Assembly: GCA_001939145.1 (NCBI GenBank)
Contig: LSRX01000132.1
Span: 493,950-557,949 of the forward strand
DNA from: Symbiodinium microadriaticum
Lineage: Eukaryota > Sar > Dinophyceae > Suessiales > Symbiodiniaceae
Direction: 5' to 3'
Length of the DNA: 64,000 nt
The first letter of the stretch is position 1. Each line of letters starts with the position of its first letter. Below the pieces are notes generated by a model. The model had not been told where the DNA came from, did no database searches, and was given only the letters and a program-made list of their open reading frames with translations. A program made the position numbers and the translations under genes. Shown one piece after another: positions 54,356-63,887 of the stretch.

Positions 54356-55009
54356 GGTTCATGATTCTGCGTCTTCCCACGTCGGGAAGATATACTGGCT
54401 GAAGCGTCGCAGGTTCTAAGACCTTTACGTACAGAAGTTCCCAGCACTACGTAAAGTTAAACCTTCAATGCGTTGAGTGACCGCGTCGGCCTCCAGAGCT
54501 CTGCATTGCCACCGTTGGGCAAACACCTGTCAAAGATTCGGGTGCTCAGAGTCAGCTTTCGGGCGCATTCTACTCCTTGAAAGGATTCCTCCAAGAGGGG
54601 CTGCTTTAAGCATTCCTTGACGGTTTCGATGGGGTTTGGTAGGGGTCTCTAGGGGTTAGCAAGGATTTGGTAAGCCCTGGACACGGTTCAGGATTTACGG
54701 TTGAGCTTTTGGGGGTCCAGGTATCCAAATAGTACATGCTTCAATGTTTCACGATTTGCCTGTAAAGTCCTATATATGCAGCACGTTCAGCTCTAAATTT
54801 TACATTAAGCATTTGTTATCATGTGCAGCGGCATTGCCTTGACATTGCAAGCCTACAGTTTGAAAGCGTGACGGTTTGTAAGCTGCCCTATAGGGCTTAG
54901 GATTTTTTGGTTTAGGTTTAAAGGTATAGAAAACCTGATCAGAAACAGACATGCGCAGGACCAGCCAAACGCCATCCACTCCGTGATTCGAATCTTGAAT
55001 CGCTTACTG
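54356..55009. other. No gene recognised
   Basis: Unique, telomere-poor. Confidence 0.45.
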
Positions 55010-55227
55010 CTCCATGTACCCATATGTAAAGTCCTACTGGTCCAGTATCCTGGGGAGTTAACGGTTTACCTTGATTGGGAGTATCTTGGGATTATATACA
55101 GGTATTGTAGTACCCCAACACGTGAAAGTTTACCTACTCTACTACTGCGTAGTTTGTACTAAGGCCCTAAAAAGGTTCCCATATAGGTACTTTAAAACCT
55201 ACGTATATACTCTATGGGCACATGGAG
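55010..55227. mobile_element. 218-base inverted-repeat element
   Basis: CTCCATGTACCCATATGTA at the left, TATGGGCACATGGAG at the right. The interior holds GGAGTATCTTGGG and GTTCCCATATAGGTACTTTA, similar to C ends, so it may be composite. No coding sequence. Confidence 0.65.
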
Positions 55228-55689
55228 TTTTTTGGAATCCAAAGCCAAACAACTCAGCAAACTGGGCGAGAAATACAGCAACTGGCATTGTGCCTACATA
55301 GATATAACCCCGAGTGAGCTGCTTGTGACCACAGCATTTCCTAGCAACTAACTCAGACCCGTATTCACGACGTCCCAGACTATTTGCAACTACCCAGGAG
55401 AACGCCAAAGTCCTGAAACAAATGCTAAACACCCAAAACCCAAAAGCCCTAAACCCCGAAAAAACAGTGCAACTGTAACCCGATATATTTGTAATGGATC
55501 TACTTTGAAAGCCATTGTCGGAACCATTTCAAGCCCAAACCCTAAAGCATAAACAGGCCTTATGCCCCAAACCCTAAATCAGCTTAATAGCAGCCTTCAT
55601 AGATCCCTTGTTAAGGGAACACCTTGAAACCTCCAACCCCAAAACAACCTAGAACTGATAACCCTAACCCCCCCCATCTCCCCCAAAAA
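55228..55689. other. No gene recognised
   Basis: Unique with isolated CCCTAAA units (55443-55455, 55540-55580). Confidence 0.45.
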
Positions 55690-55805
55690 CAACAACAAAA
55701 AAGAACAAACCAAACAAACAAACAAAATTTAAAACAACAAAAAAAAAAATAATAATAATAACAACAATAAGAATAATAATAGTAATAATAATAATAACAA
55801 CAAAA
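55690..55805. repeat. AAC/AAT-rich simple sequence
   Basis: A-rich strand with AACA, then AAT and AAC triplets. Confidence 0.92.
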
Positions 55806-55905
55806 TGCACTAATTATCCCCCCATGCAAGGACCTTCCGGGAATTCGATCCCATCGGCCGCTGGACGTACACATCAGCTCCTTGGGGGCTGGGGCTCCTT
55901 TGATG

Positions 55906-56065
55906 GGCTTCTGGAAGGGTTCCCCCGGGGGGGTTTAGGGCTTAGGGGTTTAGGGTTTAAGGGTTTAGGGTTTAAGGGTTTAGGGGTTTAAGGGGTTAAG
56001 GGGTTTAGGGGTTTAGGGGTTTAGGGTGTCCTTAAAAGGATCTATGGGGTTCTTGAAGGGTTCCC
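55906..56065 (+). repeat. TTTAGGG array between 20-base imperfect direct repeats
   Basis: GGGCTTCTGGAAGGGTTCCC (55906-55925) and GGGGTTCTTGAAGGGTTCCC (56046-56065) agree at 18 of 20 positions. TTTAGGGG/TTTAAGGG units fill 55933-56028. Confidence 0.82.
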
Positions 56066-56189
56066 GTACTTCCCTGTTGAAGGCTAGGTTTCGGGTATCT
56101 TACAGCCTTCTATTTATGAGGGTTCTACCAGGGGGGTTACGGTTTAGGGCTTTGGAGGTTCGAGCCTTTACATGTCGGGCTTCCCGGTC

Positions 56190-56288
56190 GTAGGGCTTAG
56201 GGGTTTAGGGTTTAGGGTTTAGGATTTAGGGCTTAAGGTATAGGGTTTAAGGTTTAGGGTTTAAGGTTTAGGGCTTAGGGTTCAAGTG
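56190..56288 (+). repeat. TTTAGGG/TTTAAGG array
   Basis: About thirteen units, alternating with TTTAAGG. Confidence 0.88.
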
Positions 56289-56297
56289 CTCGGAATG

Positions 56298-56351
56298 CGG
56301 TTTCTCACAATACAAGAAGAAGAACGGTTTCTCACAATACAAGAAGAAGAA
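56298..56351. repeat. Exact 27-base tandem duplication
   Basis: CGGTTTCTCACAATACAAGA followed by AGAAGAA occurs twice in a row (56298-56324, 56325-56351) with no mismatch. Confidence 0.97.
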
Positions 56352-56365
56352 CAACAGGAACAGTT

Positions 56366-56450
56366 CCTAAAAATAATAGTCATAATAATATGAATAATAA
56401 TAGTCGCAATAATAATTCTTAATAATAATAACAATAATCTAACAATGATA
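56366..56450. repeat. AAT-rich simple sequence
   Basis: Imperfect AATAAT runs. Confidence 0.9.
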
Positions 56451-56588
56451 CTAACGTTGCATCAGGGAGAGGGTCTTATGGCCTACATTGGAACTGTTCT
56501 GCGGTGGCCTCTCAGAATCTGCGCACTACTGATGGGGGAATGGCGTTCCTTGGGACGACCTCTGTCGGCCATGTCTGAAGGTGGGCTC

Positions 56589-56685
56589 AAGTCTTCCCTA
56601 AACCCTAAACCCTAAACCCTGAACCTCTAAACCCCTAAAACCCTATAAACCCTAAACCCTAAACCCTCAACCCTAAAGTCTTGCC
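56589..56685 (-). repeat. CCCTAAA tract between 10-base near-identical direct repeats
   Basis: AAGTCTTCCC (56589-56598) and AAGTCTTGCC (56676-56685) enclose CCCTAAA units. Confidence 0.78.
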
Positions 56686-57889
56686 ATCTAAGACGGTATG
56701 CCGAGCCACAGTCCCTGCACCCCTCCCCCACGGAAATTTGGCTTATGCTTGCTTCCACGTCTCCGAGACGCCCTCTACGACGTAGCCTGAACAACTGCAA
56801 GCAGGTGTCACGGTTTTGGTTTTAGGATTGTGGATCTATGGAGGGAGGGTCATCGCACCGACCTAGTTTGGCAATAATTGTGTTGTGGCAGCTCAGCGCT
56901 CTTGTTGCAGTTGATGATGTCGGTGGTGGCAAGCCCTAGTCCCAAACCCTGGTACTGTAGAAAGCCTAAACGCCCAAACCCTAAACCCCCAAACCCTAAA
57001 CCGAAATCCTTTAGCCCAAACCCGAAACCCTAAACCCTGTAATTAAAAAGTGTATTATTGTCCCCCAGCCCCAAAGCCCGGTAGAAGCCCTAAACCCATA
57101 CCCCAAACACCCCTGAGCCCCAACCCTCATAAGCCGTAGCACCTAACCCCTGAAGCCTCCGCCCCTCAGTCCTAGGCCCTAAAGCCCTGGTTTCGGGTTT
57201 AGGGGTTTAGAGGTTCAGGGTTTGGGGTTTAGGCTTTAGGGTTTAGGGTCTGGGTTTATGGCTTCCGGTTTAGGGTTCAGGGCTTATGGTTGTTTGGGGA
57301 TTAGGGCTTAGGCTTTCAGGTGTAGTGACCTTCGCTCTATTGGGTTTGGGACTGACGTTAACTGCCGTAAAATTGGGATACAGGGCTTTTGGTCGCGACT
57401 ACTGGGAGGACTAGAAGGTTACGATCGTGAAGTAACCTTCATGTAGTAGGGCTCTTTAGTTTTTTTTGTTTTTACGGTGGCTCTCGAGGGTTTCTGCACT
57501 GCAAGGATTTTATGTAGATTTCTTGGGAGGCTCTTACAGGCGTCGGGTGTTATACATACTGTCGTGTACCTGCACGACCATTCACAAGCTTAGCAGATGC
57601 TTTAGACCGAATTTGTTGAGGATGCAAAGGGCTTGGGGGGTACGCAAAGGCTCAAGGGGGATTTAACAAGCATAGGGATGATTCGAGATTTAAGTGCTCG
57701 TACCGATACGGTTAAGGTTTAGGGTTTCGGAGTTAGGGTTTAGGATTGATTGCTCACTGGGCCATGTGGAGTGTTAGCTTTTACACAGGTTACTATTTTT
57801 TCGAGCTTACGGAACGCCAAAACCCTAGAATTGTAGAAAGCGAAGCCCTAAACCTCGGAATCCTTAACTTATAACCCCATGTAACACCT
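56686..57889. other. Spacer with telomere-like tracts, no gene recognised
   Basis: CCCTAAA/CCCAAAC at 56940-57035, TTTAGGG at 57192-57265. Frames of about 66 codons at 57466 lack motifs. Confidence 0.5.
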
Positions 57890-57997
57890 CCCAGAGACTC
57901 CAACACGCCTTAATTAAGGAATATACCTTCAATCTTTTAGGGTTCTTATTATCATTTAAGGTATATTCCTTAATTAAGGGGTTTTGGAGTCTCTGAG
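57890..57997. mobile_element. A-family inverted-repeat element, copy 5
   Basis: CCCAGAGACTCCAACACGCC at the left, GGGGTTTTGGAGTCTCTGAG at the right, inner TTAATTAAGGAATATACC arms intact. Confidence 0.9.
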
Positions 57998-58994
57998 CTT
58001 AAGCACAAAAAGTGTTTTCGGACGAGACGCCGTCGGCGCAGCTCAGCTTCTGGCTGGCGTTAAAGTGTCGCGCCCCGCGCCAGGCACCAAAGTCGTCCTC
58101 TTGGGGGTTGAGGTTCGGGGCTCAGGGTTTAGGTTAGTTTAGGGTTTTGGGGCATGGGGCTTCGGGTTTAGGGTGTAGGGCTTAGGAGAATCAGGTTCGT
58201 TAGTTTAGGGCTGAGGAGTTTAGGGTGCAGGGCTATAGGAGTGCCAGTTAGATTATACGGTACAAGTTTGCGGATTAGGAGGTTTAGTTATGGTTTAGGG
58301 TGTATGGGGGTTGTCTTGGAGACGTAGGATTCTGGGCAGGGAAGCTCGTAAGCTGATATTGTTAAGACAAGTGTATCGGTTTAGGGTTTAGGGTGTATTC
58401 GGCTAGACCCTAAACCCTAAACCCCTCCTCCTGGCGGGAGGCCAGCTTTCGCGCCGTAGCGACGCGCCACGCAGGCTTAGATGTGCCAGGCCTCTATAAG
58501 TTTCGGATAGGATCGGTATAGGGTTTAGGGTCCTTCGGCTCGAATCCCACACATCCCACACAGAAAAGCCACCAGCACATTCACCTCCCGCATTCGGTCC
58601 TGAGTCCAAGGCCCCTAAAACTGGAATTCCTGAACACCAAATTCTCTAAGCTCCAATCCCCCAGACCCAGCCCCTGACTCCAAGCCAAAAGACGTTCGGT
58701 CTTAAGCCGCAAAACCCCAGAGCAACAGCAAACCACAAACCCCCACCCCACTCAAAAAAGGCCACAACCCTAAGAGAGAAACCCCAAAGCCCCAACCAGT
58801 AGTCTCCATTGGATTTCCTTTTTTTGGTTTAACCAAGTCTATATTAAGGATCCCCACAGGTAACCCCCCAAAAAGGAACTACAATGGGGACTGTAGGTAA
58901 ACCCTAAATTAAACCCAAAACATCCCCAAACCCCACAGCCCTGACGTCCAAACAATGATCCTCAACCCTTAAACTTAAACCCATAATCCCAAGC
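57998..58994. other. Spacer, no gene recognised
   Basis: Degenerate TTTAGGG at 58125-58225; TTTAGGG at 58378-58393 facing CCCTAAA at 58406-58424. Confidence 0.5.
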
Positions 58995-58999
58995 CCTAA

Positions 59000-59110
59000 A
59001 CCCTAAGGGTCCAAGTACATAATAATCATATACTCTTCTGAATATTAACCTACAAACCTGCTATCCGTAACCCATGTACATGATTATTAGGTCCTTTGGA
59101 TCCTTAGGGT
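59000..59110. mobile_element. D-family inverted-repeat element
   Basis: ACCCTAAGGGTCCAAGTAC at the left, GGATCCTTAGGGT at the right, inner ATAATAATCATATAC and CATGTACATGATTATTAGG. Confidence 0.85.
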
Positions 59111-59190
59111 AGGTGCACAACAGCTCCTCGGGCCGGGGCCTTCAGCTTGTAGCATCCACTACCGACATCACACAACCCCATTACCTTAAA

Positions 59191-59326
59191 GACGAAATGA
59201 GCCCTAAAAGGGTTTAGGGGTTTAGGGGCTTACGGGTTTAGGGTTTGGGGGTTTGGGGGTTTAGGGGTTTGGGGGTTTGGGGGTTTAGGGGTTTAGGGGT
59301 TGGGACGAAATGAGCCCTAAAAGGGC
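59191..59326 (+). repeat. TTTAGGGG array between 22-base direct repeats
   Basis: GACGAAATGAGCCCTAAAAG and then GG occur at 59191-59212 and 59304-59325 without mismatch. Everything between is TTTAGGGG/TTTGGGGG. Confidence 0.93.
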
Positions 59327-59509
59327 TTAGGGTACATAGATATAGGGATTCGTAGTCTAAGGGTATAGGGCCCCTACTTGTTCAGGGTATTTGGTCCTTG
59401 AGGTATGACAATCTACATCACCAAAGGGTTTCCGGGTCTGGGCATCATTGCCGCTACCCGAAATGCCACATGTACGAAAACGGAAGTTGAGGGTTTCGGG
59501 TTCAGGGCT

Positions 59510-59615
59510 TAGGGATTCCGACTTAGGGTTTAGGGTTTAGGGTTCCGGGCTTCTGGCTTAGGGTTTAGGGCTTAGGCGCTTAGGGTTTAGGGCTTAGGCA
59601 CTTAGGGTTTAGGAG
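59510..59615 (+). repeat. TTTAGGG/CTTAGG array
   Basis: Includes two copies of TTAGGGTTTAGGGCTTAGGC. Confidence 0.87.
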
Positions 59616-59674
59616 GCTCTGTAAGCCCCAAATACCGGAAAGTTGGCCCCACACCTTTTCTGAACCTGATACCC

Positions 59675-59879
59675 GAAGCCCTTGGCTACCCCAAACCCCT
59701 GAATCCTAAACCCTAAACCCCTAAACCCTAAAACCTTAAACCCCTAAACCCCTAAACCCCTAAACCCTAAACCCTAAAACCCTAATCCCTTAAACCCTAA
59801 ACCCTAAAACCCTAAAACCCTAGAACCCTAGTACCCTTAAACCCTAAACCCTAAAACCCTTAAACCCTACAGAAGCCCT
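59675..59879 (-). repeat. CCCTAAA array with imperfect flanking repeats
   Basis: The array spans about 59700-59868 (about 24 units). GAAGCCCT on the left (59675-59682) recurs on the right (59872-59879), and the following ten bases match only partly. Confidence 0.85.
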
Positions 59880-60033
59880 CTGCCACGCCCCAAAACCCAG
59901 GGCTCCAGAAGATGCTGGCAGAGGAGGATCTTGCAGCCGGGCGGATTCTCCGCCTCCGGGCTGCAGGGTTTAGGGTTTAGGGTTGGAGACTCTCGTGGGG
60001 TGCTTTGGGGCCTAGGTTTAGGGGTTTGGGGTT

Positions 60034-60572
60034 TTTATATAACTGAACCATAAGGGTTCCTACAAGGGGTCTCTAAGGGTACTATAGGGTTTAGGGGTAT
60101 TTTGGGGCCTAGGTTTAGGGGCTTTAGGGGCTTTAGGGGTTTAGGGCTTTAGGGGTTTAGGGTTTAGGGCTTGGGGCCGATAAACCCTAAACCAAAACCC
60201 AATAGCCCTAAACCCAAAGCCCAAAACCCAAAGCCCTAAACCTTAAGCCCTAAACCTTAAGCCCTAAGCCCTAAATACTAAGCCCTAAACCCAAAACCCT
60301 CAGCCCAAGCCCAAAACCCAAAGCCCTAAACCTTAAGCCCTAAAAAAAAGCCCTGAGCCCCAAATACTAAACCCTAAACCCTAAACCCAAAGCCCTAAGC
60401 CCTAAACCCCAAGCCCAAAACCCAAAGCCCTAAGCCCTCAAACGTTTAGGGCTGCAGGTTCCGGAGCCTGGGCTCTTGGTGGGGGGGGGGCTGCGCTTTT
60501 TCGTAGCAAAGGCTCGGCTTTTATGGTTTGGGTTTAGGGTTTAGGGTTTAGGGTTTAGGGTTTAGGGTTTAT
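60034..60572. repeat. Telomere-like complex
   Basis: Dispersed repeat ACTGAACCATAAGGGTTCCT (60042), TTTAGGGG at 60105-60175, degenerate CCCTAAA/CCCAAAA/CCTTAAG at 60180-60440, TTTAGGG at 60527-60570. Confidence 0.87.
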
Positions 60573-60655
60573 AGAAACTGTTAAGGGTTTGGGTGCCAAT
60601 AGGTTTTGAACGAAACGTTTTGACCGAAACGTTTTGGGCAGTTTTGTTTGAACAC
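60569..60655 (+). repeat. H repeat, copy 3
   Basis: TTTATAGAAACTGTTAAGGG, GGGTGCCAATAGGTTTTGAA, then two CGAAACGTTTTG units. It follows a TTTAGGG array, as do both other copies. Confidence 0.9.
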
Positions 60656-60729
60656 CGTTTTGAATCTGGGGCTAGCCTAGACAACTACTCTTCGAAACCC
60701 AAGTGCCCCAATATTGGATCCTTTAGACC

Positions 60730-60915
60730 CTAAGGGTCACTTCTCAGGGCTTCGACGGCATCGGGTATCTGGCTCAAATCGGAGCTTGTCAGATACTCCT
60801 TCAAACTGTTGTCCAGAAAAGCGTCGAACATCCTCTTTACCCGTCCTTTCTTCTCCGCTGAACACTTCTTCACCACGTAGGACATCACTGCACTTGGTTT
60901 CGTGCCCCCTGCAGC
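60730..60915 (-). CDS. Hypothetical terminal exon
   Basis: About 60 codons on the minus strand, ending in TAG at 60730. The 5' edge has TTGTAAG, a plausible splice acceptor, followed by GCTGCAGGGGGC. The peptide includes SYVVKKCSAEKKGRVKRMF, then an acidic and polar tail with LKEYLTSSDLSQIPDAVEAL. The composition (alternating Lys/Arg and hydrophobic residues, G/C-ending codons) is like a real helical protein. I recognise no family. It lies in a telomere-free stretch between an H repeat and a C homopolymer (61107-61118). It could be the last exon of an unseen gene or a chance frame. Confidence 0.4.
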   Translation of the reverse strand, partial: AAGGTKPSAVMSYVVKKCSAEKKGRVKRMFDAFLDNSLKEYLTSSDLSQIPDAVEALRSDP

Positions 60916-61275
60916 CTTACAAGCTTGTGACCATGACGTCAGTCTGTGACGTCCCAAACCTTCTCTGTAGATCTCAGACGTTGGCACGTCAGGCCGTCTA
61001 AGATCTGGGGAAGTGGAGTTTACACTGCGAGACCGCTGCGAGACCCTAAAGCCTAAGCTAAACTCTACAAGCCCAAGTTTAGAGTGGATTAACATGTACC
61101 AAAACCCCCCCCCCCCCCAAACAAAAAAACTAGATAAAATGATGGCCCAACACCTATTAAAGGCCATGATTCTACATACCTTTGGGGCCCAGGTAGGGGA
61201 GCATTGTGGGCTGACGGCCGATAGCCTGTGGAGTTGACTTCGGAGCCACTTTGAGCACTAGCTGGGAGGGTTTAT
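60916..61275. other. No gene recognised
   Basis: Unique sequence upstream of the exon candidate on its strand; includes a C12 run at 61107-61118. Confidence 0.45.
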
Positions 61276-61375
61276 GAGGGCTTAGGGCTTCTGGTTTAGG
61301 GTTACAGGCTAAGTTATAGGCTTTAGGGTTTAGGGATAGGGTTTAGGGTTTAGGGCTTCTGGTTTAGGGTTGAGT
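61276..61375 (+). repeat. Degenerate TTTAGGG tract
   Basis: GGGCTTCTGGTTTAGGGTT occurs at 61283 and 61355. Confidence 0.8.
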
Positions 61376-61539
61376 TTGGAGGGTTCATGAGGTTAAGGGC
61401 TTCTGGTCTGAGGTTGGGCTTTGAGGGTTTATGCGGGTTTAAAACTAGGCTTCAGAAGCCAAAGTATGCAAAAGTGAGACATTTTGGATAGGTAGCAGTT
61501 CTGTTGGCATTGAGTCCCCAAAAGACAATGCAAGACTCT

Positions 61540-61619
61540 CCATCTACCCTTTGCTAAACCATGCACTCTAAGAACCTACTACCTGCTATTTTGCCCATTG
61601 AAGGGTGCAAAGAGGGTCC
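61540..61619. repeat. I repeat, copy 2
   Basis: CCATCTACCCTTTGCTAAAC to GAAGGGTGCAAAGAGGGTC, similar to 53446-53522. Confidence 0.65.
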
Positions 61620-61940
61620 TAAACCCTAACCACCCTAAACCCTAAACCCTAAACCTAAACCCTAAATCCCTAAACCCTGAACCCTCAACCCTCAACCCTA
61701 AAACCTAAACCCCTAATCGCTAAAAGCCTAAAACCCTAAACCCTAAACCAACCACCCTAAACCCTCAACCCTAAACTGGTGGGCCGCCTTCCAGCCCCCC
61801 GACCCACGGCACATGATCTTCCAGGTGATCCTGAGCTAGGGTTTGAGGTTTAGGGTTTATAGGGTTTAGGGTTTAGGGTTCAGGGTTTAAGGTTTAGGGT
61901 TTCAGGTTTAGGGGTTTAGGGTTTAGGTTTAGGGTTTTTG
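61620..61940. repeat. CCCTAAA then TTTAGGG arrays
   Basis: CCCTAAA/CCCTCAA at 61620-61775, TTTAGGG at 61845-61937. Confidence 0.9.
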
Positions 61941-62390
61941 CGGCATGTGGCTTGGAAGATGGGCTTCCTTTAGTACAAGGAAACTTCAGGTGGGGAGTTT
62001 AGGGTATATAGGGCTTCTATAAGGCTTCTATGTGGTATATAAACCTTCTATAAGGCTCCTAGAATAGTGACTACCCACCTGAAAATATCCTAGATTTAGG
62101 CTGCATGCACCCTAAACGCATTCCATACGGGTACCCTCAGGGCTCTGTAACGCTTAGGCATTAGAAGGGTTTCGAGGTTCCCCCGTTCAGGTACTTCAAG
62201 GCCTGAGTATTAGGGTTTAGGATATAATAGTTGAGCACATGGAGCCTTAGGGTTTCAGCACTAGATTTGTGGAAGTAGCCCTAAAGAGGTTCAGGACAGT
62301 AGGTATGTAGGTTATAAGTAGTATGTGGGATTATTTACGATTGTTGCTAGTAGGTACTTGGACCCTTGGGGTAGGGTTTAGGATGATCAT
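61941..62390. other. Spacer, no gene recognised
   Basis: Repeated TATAAGGCTTCTAT motifs at 62005-62060; ends in GTACTTGGACCCTTGGGG (62353-62370), a D/C-type end without a clear partner. Confidence 0.5.
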
Positions 62391-62500
62391 GGATGGCCAC
62401 TACATGAAACCCTAAACCCTAATTACCAAACCCTAAGCCTAAAACTCTAAACCGTTTACCCTAAACCCCTAAACCCTAAACCGGATGGCCACTACATGAA
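62391..62500 (-). repeat. CCCTAAA array between exact 18-base direct repeats
   Basis: GGATGGCCACTACATGAA at 62391-62408 and 62483-62500, no mismatch. The 74 bases between are CCCTAAA and variants. Confidence 0.95.
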
Positions 62501-63124
62501 CCAGGATTCGAACTCGGGCTTGAAGGTGTGGTTTGGGGGTTCGAGGTCTACGATTGTGAGGCTTTCGGGCTCAGGGTTCAGGGTTTAGGGTTTAGGGTTC
62601 AGGGTTTAGGGTCCAAGGGTTTAGGATTCAGGGTTTAGGGTTCGTATGCTTCATGTGCTGCTACACACAAACAGAGCAAGCGCGCCGGCGAAGTAGTTCT
62701 ACACAAGACCAACATCCATCCTCGCTCCTAGAGCTTCAACCGATCAGCGCCCCTAAACCCCAAACCCTACCCCCACCCTCAGCCTGAACCTAAACCGTTA
62801 ACCCTTAAACCCTTAAAAATGAAGCTTTCTGTAACTCGAAAAAGCTCTAAACCCTGGACCAGAAACTCCAAAGCTTTACGTCGAAGGTTCCCCAGGATGG
62901 CTATGGTACTTTGCAGGCTCGGGTTCCCACAGCAAAACCAGGGTCTCAGCTTTCTGTGCCTCTACGATCGGAGTTTCGAGATTCAGAAGTCGTAGGAGCT
63001 ATGCGAAGTCCATGCTCCATCGACGCCCGTACCTTCTTCCTTCCGGGCGCCCCCCGTGCCACGAAGGAAGGCTAACAAACCCAACACCCTGAAATTGAAA
63101 CGCGGCCCGGACTCAAGAGGCCTG
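62501..63124. other. Spacer, no gene recognised
   Basis: TTTAGGG/TTCAGGG at 62570-62643; otherwise unique. Confidence 0.5.
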
Positions 63125-63212
63125 AACCTTATAGGGTTAGGGGTTTAGGGTTTAGGGGTTTAGGGCTTAGGGGTTTAGGGTTTACGGCTTATAGGTTTTA
63201 GGGTTTAGGGCT
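63125..63212 (+). repeat. TTTAGGG array
   Basis: About ten units. Confidence 0.88.
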
Positions 63213-63514
63213 CTGAGCGACAAAACGAGACAACGAAGACTACGCCGCGAACAATCCTCTAACACCCGCGACACCCTCACCTCTAAACTCTACACCACTC
63301 TAGCGTTTAGGGTTCACGGTTCCTTGACCACTAGACAAGACAATGTTATAACAACAACAATGCTCAATGTAGACCCAAGATCGTAGGATCCTGATTCTAA
63401 GGACCCCCTACACAGGTACGCATAGTTTGGAGAAATACTCAATCAAACCCTTTAAACGTCTGCAAAATAAAAGCCCTATGCACCACTCGAGCTTCACCCT
63501 AAACTGCCCCTACA

Positions 63515-63690
63515 CGCAACTAAACCCTAAACCCCTACAAACCCTACCCTAAACCCTAAAACCCTAAACCCCTATAAACCCTATAAACCCTAAACCCCTA
63601 TAAGCCCGAAACCCCTAAACCCTAAAACCCCTATAAACCTTAAACCCTAAACCCTTATAAACCCTAAGCCCTAAACCCCTATAAACCCTG
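63515..63690 (-). repeat. CCCTAAA / CCCCTATAAA array
   Basis: Telomere units interleaved with CCCTATAAA variants. Confidence 0.9.
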
Positions 63691-63782
63691 GAACGTCAGA
63701 GCCCCAAGCCGAAAAAGATCTGCCAGGAGGCCGGGAGTAGTTCTTGCTCTCCCAGCCATCGGGGCAGCCCACCTGTTAATTA

Positions 63783-63883
63783 AAGGTTTAGGATTTAGGA
63801 TTTAGGGTTTGGGGTTTAGGGTTTAGGGTTTGGGGTTTAGGGTTTAGGATTTAGGGTTTGGGATTAGAGTTTAGGGTTTAGGG
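63783..63883 (+). repeat. TTTAGGG/TTTGGGG array
   Basis: About fourteen units; ends at the E repeat. Confidence 0.9.
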
Positions 63884-63887
63884 CACT

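Noticed and set aside
55830..55860. GGGAATTCGATCCC, another tRNA T-arm-like string
   Set aside because: Stem and loop lengths are wrong and no cloverleaf can be drawn from the flanks.
62483..62525. GGATTCGAACTCGGGC, a possible tRNA T-arm on the minus strand
   Set aside because: The T-stem pairs poorly and the 60 bases upstream on that strand are telomere-like with no acceptor, D or anticodon arms.
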